Shown here: positions 1-12,614 of the stretch, piece by piece
How positions within the stretch are numbered: position 1 is the first letter of the stretch
Layout of the letters: every line of letters starts with the position of its first letter
From: Lingula anatina
Taxonomy: Eukaryota > Brachiopoda > Lingulata > Lingulida > Lingulidae
DNA: 36,168 bases
Direction: 5' to 3'
Assembly (NCBI RefSeq): GCF_001039355.2
Contig: NW_019776125.1
Location: 1 to 36,168, forward strand
Notes under the pieces: model-generated
Told to the model about the DNA's origin: nothing
The model's database searches: none
The model's input: only the letters and a program-made list of their open reading frames with translations
Program-made: the position numbers and the translations under genes

Positions 1-923
1 ACTTTAGTTTGTGGGCAGCAACAAATAATTCTGCGACTACTGCATTAATTGCATGCAACAGTATATACTGCTTATTTTGATTATCTGTTCTATGCCTTAA
101 CAACTATTAGGCTTTGTTGCTGAAGGCAAGTGTATCGTGGTTGCTTTCATAAAGGTTTATCAAACGGAAAGACAACAGCTATCTGAAGTCACCTTTTACC
201 GATTCTTCCACTTGAATAATATTCCATGGCTCATACACAACAATGGGCAACAGGTCAACTTTCAACAGGTTTTAACTATCTTGTCTCCGAGTATTCCAAC
301 CATATGCTTATAAAAATCACAAATCAATTCTCTGAAGCCTCCAGTGTTTTAATGGCTACTAAGCCTCTGCCAAGAGAGATGGAGATAAGAATTCCCAAGG
401 CACCTAAGTTGATTACAGTTTGTCTGTTTCTTAAATTCAATTTATTTTTCTGCTGCTTTTATTGCTTTTATGTCTATGTTTGGAATGAATTGCCTTCTGG
501 GAGGGAGTAATTTGAGTCTTGGAAGATAACCAACATTTCTTTGATGAAATTTTAACTGAATTGCCATCAAGGATAACATTCATCATTTGGTGCCTCTGTG
601 TGTGCGTGGGCATGTGTGTGAAGAGGTGCGTGACTGTGCGCAGGCACGTGCAAGAGTTTCTCTGAATGTGTGTGTGTGTATCTGAAAGAAACACAGCAAT
701 AAATGTTTATATCATACAAAAACTGTGCAAACCCTACTTTAAGTATACACATAACTTATTTTCACACACAACAGCCCCAAATTACTATTAATGGACACAA
801 AGTTACATTATCTTATAATTATAATAATATAATTACTAAAATTAGTTTGATTGAGGTCTTGAAAGACAGTTTCAATTTTAGTTTAGATACAGGTTTAATG
901 AGTTTTTATTTTTTAATTTCTAG
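1..923. other. Upstream intron or flank
   Basis: No supported exon. The AT-rich stretch 700-923 ends in a T-rich tract and TAG at 921-923, the acceptor of the first visible coding exon. Positions about 595-690 are rich in alternating TG and GC steps (possible Z-DNA-prone low complexity). An open frame at 226-510 has no recognisable content. Confidence 0.6.
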
Positions 924-1062
924 GAAGGACATCAACTCTCCAGACAGTGGCATATCAGCGGACCACCATGACACAGAGTCGGAGACGTCACCCGGGGATG
1001 TCAAACACAAAGTTGGTCCACTGACGGAAGACATCTATGCAATTCCAGAAAGAAGATCAAAG
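924..1062 (+). CDS. APBB: Fe65 N-terminal region exon
   Basis: 139-nt exon. The acceptor is a pyrimidine-rich tract ending TTTCTAG at 917-923 and the donor is AAG|GTAGGA at 1063. It starts with one base completing a split codon, so a coding exon must lie upstream, and ends in phase 0. The encoded text KDINSPDSGISADHHDTESE is acidic and serine-rich and the exon ends in IYAIPERRSK, like the poorly conserved N-terminal part of Fe65 proteins. GC content rises sharply against the flanks. Its phase matches the WW exon at 13106 directly. No domain is recognised, so assignment to the gene rests on phase, strand and composition. Confidence 0.7.
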
Positions 1063-4000
1063 GTAGGAATACATTCCATCAGTTCCCCGAAATTTTCTTT
1101 TGGCAAGTTAATGAGAGAGACAACCAACACTTTTAGAAAACTCTTAGATTTGAGATTTCTCATTGTGGCAAGTTGATGTTTAGATGTAATTTGTGTTTTA
1201 TTTAAATATTGCCTGTAGGTGACCTCAGATTCTGTAGGTGATTATGTTTGTTTGGATGTTGAGAATGTGTTAGTGGTGATGCAGTGACTGGGATTGTGTT
1301 TTGTGGCACATCCAACATTTGGATTGTGCTGTCCAGTTTGAATATACTAGTAAGTGTAAGTTGTAAGGAAGTGCTTGTTACTGCTTACATGTGGGTCTGT
1401 GATATTAGTGTTTTTAATACTGATCAGATATTTTACCTTTGCTAAGGGTATGATATTTGATTTTGTTTGGTAATTTAATTGAATTTTATTTATTTTAATT
1501 TTATTTGTTTGTTGTTGTTATTATTGTTCTTCTACTTATTTATTTATTTTGATTTTGTGGCCATAAAGATATTTTGCCATAAATTATTTTCATTTCTCCT
1601 GATACAGCTGAACAGCTAGAACATTATATGCTGTGATCTTAAATGTTCTTTATGCTCTAGCCATATATGTTCTTTATGCTCTAGTCTTAAATGTTTTTTA
1701 TGCAGCAGTTGTTCAAATGCTAGGAAAAGTGTCATCCATTTATTAGCTGCTGTTGCATCTATTACAGGAAAAAAATCCTCAGGCACAATTAGCTTTGACA
1801 GATATAAAACATTGCCTTGACACTTCTTGATACACTGGTCTCATATACAAGGGTATCTATTTAAGTTCCTGATTATCTGTCAAGGCCAGATCTATTTCAA
1901 CTTTTTCCTTTTACAGCAATACTGTATGCAGGGCCTTATGCAGAGGGTTTTCAAGGGGTTGGAAAGATGCACAATTTGATTGGGGAAAGGGTCTGATCTG
2001 ATTCAAATTATGGTCTAGGTTTTATGCCATTATGGTAGGAAGGTCCACTTTTACAGAATAAGAACCCCTTTGAAGTTGTTGGCTATGGCCATTGTATGGT
2101 CCAGCAGGCTTGCTCTGTCCACATGCTGGTCAGAGACATGGATGGTCAATCTCGGGTCTTTGTTGTTGTAGTTAGACATGCTTAAAGATTCTGAAATATT
2201 GCTTTGAAGATGGATTATGGATAAGAGAATTCTTCTTTAAAGCTGTTTCTATGAAGGAAGCACTGCCAATGCCAATTTGTTCTCTTTGTTATTTAGTCGG
2301 CAGGAAGGTAGAAAAAATGATGCTTCTTTGGATAAAAAGCTCAGAATTTTGCACATGGCAGATTTGGACTCTGGCTGCTACAAGTAAGAAAGCTGCAAAT
2401 TTTTTATTTTATCTTATTTGATGAAATCTCCAGTGCTTTTATATATTTCTGATAATGATTAAAGATTTATGCCAGGGGATCATATATACTATAATACTTG
2501 CTCTAAATGAACAGTGGATGGATTAAGATGGCTGTCTGGGTATTCCAGAAGGTTATTAAAAGTTTCCAGAGAGACAATTTTAAAATTGTTGGCCATGGAA
2601 GATTGTTCACCTAATGGAAGATCATCAGCCTTGTGTTCTAGACCCTTCTCTGGTGGCTGTGCTTAATTACCATTTCAATGAAAATTTCCAGATTTCATTG
2701 TTTGGTATATGTATTATTTAGTTGTAATTGTGGTTGGGGATTTCTTAGAACAGAGAGGAAGTGCAGAGATGTAGAAGAAGGTGTGTGTAAACACATAAGA
2801 ACTGCATTGAACTTGCTTCAATTTGATTCTCCATTGCAGACAAAATAGTCTCTTTTCTGACAACAACAGATGGTTCTTAAATAGTGATCATAGACTTTAT
2901 TGAAAAAATTGTATATTTATTGCATCCTGCGATTGGCATAAGTAGGACATTCTGAGAATGCAGAGGAAATTCTTGAGCACACAGTGAAAACAATATATCT
3001 GAATCAGTCATTATTTCTCATGATATTATTCTAACAGAGACGAGACACTGCATCCAATGGCATGCGGCGAGAATTATGTTTAAATCTTTAATCCTCTTCT
3101 AAACGGTTCGAGAAATAATCCTACATGTATTTACTGCTAATGGCATGGAATTTCTCAGAATTAGCATCCAGAGCAGGAGTGGTGAGCACTATGATGGTAA
3201 GACTAACAGGAAGGGATATAAAAAGGGAACATCTCTTCAGCTTCACATGGGTGAAATGAGAAGCAGTCTGTTTCGTCATCCCTTTCAGCTGTGGAACAAT
3301 CCATGTGTAAGTTGTTTTTGTCATTTTCTATTTTTACTTGTGGAGGAAAAAGGTACCTCTTTGATTCACATAGTTTAATAAGTCTATCAGATGTAAATGA
3401 TGGATATCCATATCTAATTTATCTGTATTAATGTATTGTTATAAATGATGCTTATAATGGCAGGCAGCAGGATTTTCATTCAGATAGTTCTGTGAACTTT
3501 CTTTATTTAAACTAGCTGTTGTAGGTATTGTTTTGAAACATATGCATTTAAAGATCATATATAATACTATAATAATTGGTCTGTTCTAAGTAATAACCAA
3601 GGATGGATGAAAATGGCTGTCTGGGTAGTCTAGGAGATCGTGATTTTCAGCCAAATCTGTTTAAGTATCAAATAAAGTGCTGTGTCCAGGTACTGATGTA
3701 GATGGCAGTCAGAATGCCCTTGTCCTTTCTATCCTTGATGGACTAGATGGTTTCATCTCATTTTATTTTCCAACCAATCTAAACATGTAAGTTTCTGGCT
3801 TCCTGGTGAACTTTTTCCTTCAGTGTGACCTGTTATAGCCTGTTTTTTTTTGCCTAGAAATATGCCCCACAGAGTTATTATCAGACTAAAACAAAAAATT
3901 TCCCAGAGAAATGAAATCTGTAAAGTATTTTGTTCCACTGTTGAAATGCCCTTGTTTGGCTCACCTACCACAATCGGAGATGCCACATCCAGGAACTGAA

Positions 4001-7000
4001 GATCACACCTACCACAACTATGGCCTTACTTACTTACTCAGTTGTTTGATCAAACATTTAGTTCAAATACAGCTATCTATATAATCATTCAAAAACACTC
4101 ATTTTTTAATGGAATATACTGTTATTATATATTGTGCAAATCAATTTATTATATGAATTTGAATTTTACCATTTCCATTGAGATCAGTTGTAAAACACAG
4201 CACAGTTGTACCAATAATGTTCTTATACAGTAGGTAATAGATGCATACATATATTGTCCCATCCATTATGGGTATAAAAAATCCACTTTCTTGATTCTGT
4301 TGGGAAAGCAACCTTACTGTGTTCTCTTTAGAACCATTATTTACATAAAATGGTTGAGAGTTGGTCAGAGTTTTGGCTCCATAAATCTACCGTTCATCGA
4401 GGGTAATTGAATCAAAACATTATAACATCTTGTGCCAGAAAATTATTGTCTTGATCGATGAAACTTTGTACTTTCCTTGCTGGATATGGCTCTGTGTCCA
4501 AATTTCATTATAGTCAGTCAATATTAAGCAGGAAACACTTTTGGATTGGAAAAAAGATTAACTGTTTGTAGAGTGCTTTTCCAAGGAGACAGGTGGGATT
4601 TGTACAGGATATTATTTTTTTTTTCAACCTAACTCAATTTTTATATTATGCTATTTGATGGGAAGAATTACCACATCCCAAGGGTGATAATTAGAAAACT
4701 AAGAACAGATTGCAATTTTCTTTCTGGAAGATCTTTATAAATTAATACAATCAATTTTTAAAGACTTTAATTTATTTCTTGGATCCTACTGCCTTTGACT
4801 AAAACCATATAGAACAATATTTGGCTTCAAGAGCCATAAATGTTTTGCCGCATTTTAAAATATTTACTCCCAAATCCAGATTAATTGTGGCGGGTGTTTC
4901 CCAGCACTTAATGGCTCTAGACCTTGGAGAGAGATCAAAATGTTGGTGCTAATGGCTGCACTATATTCCCTGGACTACCTTTTTTGCCCAGTGCACCTAA
5001 CATATCTGCATCAATATAGCAATGGATATCTAAAAGACATGGCAGCAAGTGAGGCATGCATCCTCTTCATAGTCCCTGGCTTGCTGCACATTGAGCCACT
5101 GAACCATGCACTGTCAAGTGTATTCCAAAAGGACAAATGCATCGAATATGGTTCAGAAGCAGCAATGTGGGCTGTGTCATAAAGTAAAACTTATTTGTGT
5201 AGCTTTTTGATGTATTTTTCTTGAAGTGCTGTGAAGTTGATTTTGACTGTAGCCAAATGCACATCAGGCATTGTATTTGGGGGCCTAGGGAATTTGTGTT
5301 TAAGAACAGCAAAGTGATTGTACAAGATCAGGGGTAAATTATCTGCTGCACAGAACTCCACCCGGGGACAGCGCGCTGTGCCGAGGGTTCGCTGTGCCGA
5401 CAAAACCGGAAAATTGGTCTAAAATCGGCTAAGTTTTCCGGAGCCCCAAAATCAAAGGTTCGCTATGCCGAAGGTTCGCTGTGCCGAAAGGATCTGGTTC
5501 GCTGTGCCGAGGGTTCGCTGCGCCGAAAAAGTCGGCTACCCATCACCCATTGTGCTTGTTATATAACGTGACGAGCAGTGGCCTTTTTTAAAAATAAACG
5601 AGTTTAAAAAGTTCTCTTCTTCCATCCGTACCATTTGAATTTGTTAAAACTGCGCATTGAAAGTTAATCCTAATGGACATAAACATCTTAAATCGCTTTA
5701 AATAATCAGTTCTGTAAGTTAATTTATTAATTATTTTTGGCACTATGGGCGTCACCCACTTTAGGAAATTACTGAAAGAAAACATTCTCTAATTATTTTT
5801 GGCGAACTTGTTGTTATTGGGTGTGTGTAAAATTAACATCTTTTTATTTATTATCATTATACTTTTAGTAGTCGTTATTGTCACATGCAGTTATTTTAGC
5901 TTCGTATTTTTGTTATTATCTATTTAATTACTATTTATTATTTATTTAATGACATATAGTTTTATATTTGATTAGTTTTGGCCGGGGGTCGTCGTAGAAA
6001 ATAAAGAATCCTTGAACAATCCTGGCAATAATCCTAATAAAAGTGGAGCAGTCACATTGTCACAGAGATTTTTTCAAGGATTTTGACCCGGTTTTGTCGA
6101 AAAATCGTGGGATTAGCCTCCGATTGCATCGGAGGCGATCGGAGACGATTTCTGCGAGCGTCTTTTCTCGTAATTTTTTTTCCCCTGGGTATATGTGGTT
6201 ATATATGGGTATATATTCGGAGGACGCCTCCGATTAATCGGAGGGCATCGTAGGTCATCGGAGATTGTGTCTGGGATGCCCAAAATGGGTGAAAAATCTT
6301 GCGAGCAATCTTAAAATTTTAAGTTCAAAGTTGGGGACCGCGACGGGTGTGGCGATGTCTAAAAAATCTGCGACAACCCGCAGGCGTCCGGAGAGCGCCT
6401 CCGACGGGTGCAAAATCGTGAGATCTGTCTCAAGATTTTGTGAAAATTTCCCGGGAAAAAAAGGTATTTTTTTCAAAATATTTTCTTCAAAGTATGGGCT
6501 ATCTAACTCTACGATGGCTTCGGCATAGCGAGCCGTCGACGCAGCGAACCTTTCGGCACAAAATAAAAACAATCGGCATAGCGAACCCTCGGCATAGCGA
6601 ACCTTCGGCTCAGCGAACCTTCGGCATAGCGAACCCTCGGCACAGCGAACCTTCGGCATAGCGAAGCGCATACTGAGGATCAAAGTTATTTGCAGAAGAA
6701 CATTATGAATGATGTCTGAAATGGCTAACTTATGTCTCCAGCCTCAAGCCAATGCTCATCATGATTTATTATGGATTCTCTAGTAAAAGGAGGGATGAAA
6801 GTTGTCATTGCTGTCTGTGCCACTTCTGCAAAAGAGTAACTTAAAAAATGGGACTCCAAAATCTAACTAAAACAAAGTCTACTAAAACAAAAAAACTTCA
6901 TAAAACTGCAAGATATTTCCACAGATATTTCACAGTTTCAATGATGACCCTGGTATAGAGCTAATCCCTAATACAGTAAACCAATGGGTAGTTATTGATC

Positions 7001-10000
7001 ACAACAGATAGACCAATTTAAGTTGTAGTTTGCTTACCAGAAGGAAAGTTAGGTCTGGCACAGTAAACATGGCTTGTGCATTACCACTGTGACTTCAAAA
7101 TTAAAAAGTAGTCTGCCTGGAGCCATCAGCGGATCCAGAGGGACTGAAGCCAATATAAGTATATGGAGGAAAGTCAACTTAGGAGGACTGCATGTTCCGG
7201 GAACAAGATGATTAGTTAGGCTTTATAGGAGTTGAGTCATAGGCCATGCTATATTGCCTGATTCTGTGAATCAAAGGTTGCATCCATGAACCAGTTATGC
7301 TTTGTTATTTAAAAGGGGCAATCTGAAAATTAAAGCGATCTCAAGAGCACTTCGTAAAATCTGTAGTTCAGCCATTATGCATCCTATTGATTGGTTGTCA
7401 TTTTGTACCCTTCAGATGAAAATTAGTGCTGAGAAGTATACACAGCCACTGGCTTCTTTGAATCTGTATTGGAGACAATATTTTACATTCCATTTCAGAC
7501 TCATTCAAGAATCAGGGAGAAAATAAGTTTCATTTGTCTGGAAATTATCCATGAATTAGCAGTTTCTTGGATGTTCTTTTGTGACAAGAGTCTTTTTGAT
7601 AATGTATGCATGGTGATATTTAATAGGGAAAATGGTGTGCAGTTATAGGAATCATTGGAGATAGTTCAGTCTTGCAACTTAATTTACACAAAATCCAACA
7701 AGACTTCGTGGAATTTTTAGGAGAGTGGCCTCAGAATTAGCAACAGAATATGAATTGTGGCGCAGCAGAATATATCCATGGATATTTTTATGGTTATTGT
7801 TTCTTAGTAAGATTTGTCAAAAAACAAACTGTTGCACAAAAATGAATTCACCATTGTATATTGAGCAAGTCACTTTTGTTTTGCTTTCTTCAACAATATT
7901 CCAATGCATAGTGCTTTATCATTATTGGTAACGTTAACCTCACCTCTAGCGGATTTTCCAAAATTTTCTTGTCTTGTATTTCTGATGATTTACATTGTTT
8001 TTCATCATTCACTTAAAATTGCACTGTCAACTTATGCAGTGTGATATGGAGATATTTGATTAAAAAAATAATTGTGTTTAGTGATTGAAGTAAATAAATC
8101 ATGGAATCCGACATCTAATAACTCAAGCGAAAGTTTTGGAAATCCAATTTATAATAGAAAACTGTCAGTTAAGTAATGGTAGTATGAAGTGGAAAGTGAA
8201 ACAGTGATTTTTAGTGGAAACTCATATGTATATTTCAATTCCTCTCATTTCTGCACTGGTAATTATTTATTCACTGAGGTGGAAATGTCAAAGAACAAAA
8301 TTTAGTTTTTAAAAGAAACTAGTCTCAGTTGTCAAACAGTCAAATATAAAGATGTTTTGATGTTAAATTAAAAACATTTATGACAATTTTAATTCCACGC
8401 TTTAATTAATTCATTCTAAAGGCACTGTGAATTCTAGATAAAACGAAACGGATATTTATAGCCAGCTCCTAGCAGTAATTGCTGTCCTATATTGAAAGGA
8501 TTTATTGTTCAATAACTTACAATACCAGCTGAGCCTAGTGCATTAAGTGGGGCCTGGGCATGCTCTGTACTTAGTGTTAGTAGCCTAAGAAATATGATTT
8601 CAGGACCATTAGACTATCAGTATTAAAAACTGCTGGTCATTTATCAAATGGGAAGACAAGGACAAAAGATGATTGACAAAATTTTTGATATATTGTGATC
8701 GTCAGCTTTGAGCAAATGAGTGAACCATTGCTAAATGTTCAGTGGGTTCCTGTATTCGCTCCATTTACGTTCCTTATAAGTTTTGATTGTTTACCTGGCT
8801 TTGGTTGATGTCTATATTGCATCAAGTCTAGATGGAAATTGAGATACAATTCTAATCCGATTCTGGCATATTTGCTTGGAACATGGAAGATTACTGTCTG
8901 TGTGGTATCCGTAGTCTTTAATGGAACTGATGGTAAAATATGAAAACTGGGATTATTCAGACAGAATGAGACTGTCACGATATGCAATGACAATTTTCCA
9001 ATACCATTAAGAAACTGATGTGGGAGGCACATAGGGTTTGAATTAAATCTGAAGATCACATTGCAGAACGGATGCCTATTTATTGTAAGCAGAAAGGTTT
9101 GTCATGCCAGTTAGGAAACCAGTGAGGAGACCGCCATTGGCATTTCAGCACATCCGCAGGCATAAAAGAAGGAAGCATTCCAAAAAGGTAATGAAAATCA
9201 TGGTATCTGCTGCATTACAATTTCAAAAGAAAAGTTGCACTCCAGAAAATGCATGGAGTCAAATGTTTGTTGAATGTTGTGGTTTGATCAAAATACTTTT
9301 CTCAAAAATGACACAAAAACATAAATTTCGGGCATATGTCTTTGTTACAGCAAATGATTTTTCAAATATATGTTTATGTATCTTGTATTGGCTATTTGCC
9401 CAAATAATACAAAATATTTCACTGATAAATGCCAAGATAATACTCATTTCACCTACTGGGAAAGTTGGCAGCCAGTGCTGGAAAGTAAATTAATGAGACG
9501 GCTAATTACAAAGAAAATGGAAACTTCATCTTCCATTCTATCGATTGACGTTCTCAAATTTTCTGAAAAATAGGATGAGTTTACAAAGTAGGCTACAGAG
9601 ATCAGATGGTTATACAGACAGTTATGTGAGGTTCTTTTCATTAAACATGTAGTACTTTTTTTTTTTTGAAACTCTTGAATATGGATTAAAAATTTATCAT
9701 AAAGCCACAATTCTGGAAATATTTTAATTCACCTTTTCATCACTGTACTGTTAGTAAAGATTTGTTTCTAGGAATTGATTTCTGAGTAAATAAAAGTTTA
9801 AGTGTTGACATTTCAGATGATTTTCCTTTTGGATGACTGTAGAAATTTTTGGATTATATTGCCACCAAAATTATTAAAATTGACTTAGTAGACATTACAC
9901 CAGTTATAGACAATGTAAATGAGTCTCAAAGTTTCCCATTTCTCTTGGAATATCTTTCTTTATTGAAAAACCAGTCGAAGGATAGCATTTGCAAGTATTT

Positions 10001-12571
10001 CCAAGCACAAAACAGTTTACTTGATATAGGACGGTGTGTTTTGCAGTCTTGCAGTGTTGAGAAACCTGCATTGGTGCACACCATGATACTGATAACAGCT
10101 CTGACATTTGAGGAACTTTTTTCTAAGAAGACTCAGTTTTTAGTTAAAGACTTAGGTTTTAGTTTTTATCTGTGAAAGTTTAAGACCAGTGATAAAATAG
10201 CACAAATGTACAGTTTAATTTAATTATATATATACTTGTAGGATTTTTAGAAGGAAACAAACTAAAAACAAAGTGTTTTTGTAAACCAGTATAGGTAGCG
10301 GTTAAGAAGTATATTTTAGATTAACACATGCAAGAATCTACCATTTCTGTAATCTACCCAAGTTTCAGAGATGTTAAGTTGTGTATCACTCAGCAAGAAG
10401 ATGAGATATGCTGGTAACTCAAGATATTCCTGGAACACTGAGTGTTTATACATGCTCTCCATTTCTTTGACCTTTCTAAAATGTTTTTATCTCTTCTTCC
10501 ACCTTACCATTCGGGTATTAAACACAGTGTACCAATGTATGTAAGTGTCTGTACCTGTGTGTTTGATGAAACCTAACAGCAGTGATATGGTAGGTAAAAA
10601 GTCCTTACTAGTCTCTTAAATTTATTGTATAGAGATTTAAGTATGGAAAAAGAGAGAGAGGGGAACTGATGCAGAATTGAATTTACCTTGAAAATAATTA
10701 AGTCTATATTGCAGAGATATTTCATAACTTTGTTCAGTTATGTCCTGGTATTTAAGGCTCTGAGGGTTAACTTATGTTCTGTCAAAATGGGAAGTCATTT
10801 CTCATTTTCTTTTTCTTTTTTTTTTCTGAAAAAGTCTGGCATATAATTGAAACTAGGACTTAAAACAAGGGCAGTGAGTGGTTCTTTTTCTGAGTGGATG
10901 CTATAATTGCTATTAGTAGAGTTTTAGATACTGTTGCAAATCTTTAACATCCAAGGAATCCCTTATTGATTTCTGCTGTAGCAAACTGCATAAGCGTGGT
11001 ATATCTAGTGGAAACTATAAAAGTGTTTCAGAAAAATATCCAGTTTTTAGTGAAGTCATAAATCTTCTCTGGTAATCCAAAAAAGAAAAGACAGAGACTT
11101 ATAACTGTGTGTCATGTCTGCCATGCTTGTAGACAGTGTCCCTTGCAATTGGAGATAGCCACATTATATAATGAATTAAGATTTTTTTGGGAAAGGTTTT
11201 TCCAAACATTATTTATATATTATTTGACAAAATATTCTTAATTATGTTAGTGCTTCTACCAAAAATCTAACTTAGAAAAAAACTTATTGCTCACCTTTTG
11301 TGATTCTCGGTATTTTTCCTGAAAGTAGTATCGCTCTCTTTGATTATTAGTGACATCATATTTGTGCAAAACTAGAGCATGCAAATGTTATATTATTGGC
11401 CTCAAATCAATAACTTATCAGTCAAAAGATTCTCAACCAACTGATAAATTTACGGTCTTTTTTGCTTCGTAGCCCTCAAAATGTGATGAGTCATCCCCTT
11501 TTTTTGCACAAAGGGGAGGAGAGAGTGAATTAGGTCTCATAATAAAACTGCAATCTTGTGTGTTCTTAGAAACTATTGACCTCCAGCTGTGGTTTGTGGG
11601 CAAAGGAGATGTATATATCTGATGGAACCGTACCAAAACCTATTGCAATTGCTTGGAACACAGTCAACGTATTGGTTGAACAAGTTCGGATTGAATTACG
11701 TTTTAGCACAGGCAAACTGTTGGTACCAGATGACATTACAATTGTTCATCTTGCTGATATATTTCTGGTTATGTGTTTTAATGAGATGTGAATATGAAAC
11801 TTACGGAACCTTCTGGTAACCAATGCCAATGCACAGAGCAATGCAGTCACAGTGATGTAGTCACGGTCAGAATGTTAGTACTGGGGTATTGAAATGGCTT
11901 GAAAATGGTGAAATTCTATGCAGTTAATGGCAGATGGGTGCACTCATTGGTAATGTACTGGTACTGTTTTAATTTATTCATAATGTTGCAGACACTGCTT
12001 AAAGTGTGAAGTCCATGAACAGTGTCTTTTCTGGGTAACTACATTACTGATTCAGGAATATGTATGGGTTACACAGTTGGTTTAGGAAAAGGGGGTAATT
12101 TTGGGCAATGATTTTTACTGAAAAAAGGGTTGACTATAACTGTGAATCATTGGGTTAAAAAATGAGGATGATTCTTCATGAAAGTACTTTGTACTTGGGT
12201 TTTTAAAAAATGCTGTTTTCACTTTATGATAACATCAGAATTTGCAACTGGGTATGGAGAGTGTAAGGGAGAGATTTATAAAATAAATTAAGTTATTGCT
12301 GAATGGAGTCTGTTCATTGTGGACTTGCTGGGAATTGAAGACAACATTTCATAATGATCCATTTATACAGGAGTTGATTATGATTCAATTATGTATGGAA
12401 ATTTGCTATTTAAACTTTCAGTTTTGATGGTAATGAGGTTACTAGCTATATAGTCTTCTAAGATTGTTGCCTGAAAGATGAGATTTATAGTATGACAGCA
12501 CAATCATGAAGTTATGTAATTTAGCTATGATGCAGGTGGTTACTAGTTTGATGATGGTGTGTGTGTGTGTG

Positions 12572-12614
<43 letters not shown>

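Larger units (their letters stand above)
5371..6669. mobile_element. Foldback/MITE-like element with arrayed inverted ends
   Basis: About 1.3 kb, bounded by two arrays of one 15-16-bp unit in opposite orientation: GGTTCGCTGTGCCGA on the left (5371-5531) and its complement TCGGCACAGCGAACC on the right (6519-6669). Long inverted repeats built of tandem subrepeats are the hallmark of foldback-type DNA elements. The inside has an AT-rich left half and a CpG-rich right half with two CCTCCGAT...ATCGGAGG inverted repeats. No transposase was recognised, so it looks non-autonomous. The CpG-rich ends contrast with the CpG-poor intron around them, which suggests a recent insertion. A target-site duplication is not evident, and the exact ends are uncertain by some 10 bases. 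Confidence 0.8.

Noticed and set aside
590-690. TG/GC alternating stretch as a regulatory Z-DNA element or promoter
   Set aside because: Low-complexity repeat only, with no supporting promoter motif.
703-1176. 157-codon open frame as a free-standing gene
   Set aside because: Only 924-1062 has coding character and splice signals. The rest is AT-rich intron.
4940-5182. 80-codon open frame, MLVLMAALYSLDYLFCPVHL...
   Set aside because: No homology recognised, no splice context, and similar chance frames occur all over the intron.
6255-6683. 142-codon minus-strand open frame
   Set aside because: Much of it is translation of the terminal repeat array (recurring RYAEGSLC-type units) and the rest matches no known fold, so it is a by-product of the repeat.
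8739-9059. 106-codon minus-strand open frame
   Set aside because: It has no recognisable domain or promoter context and overlaps ordinary intron sequence. Length alone is not enough.
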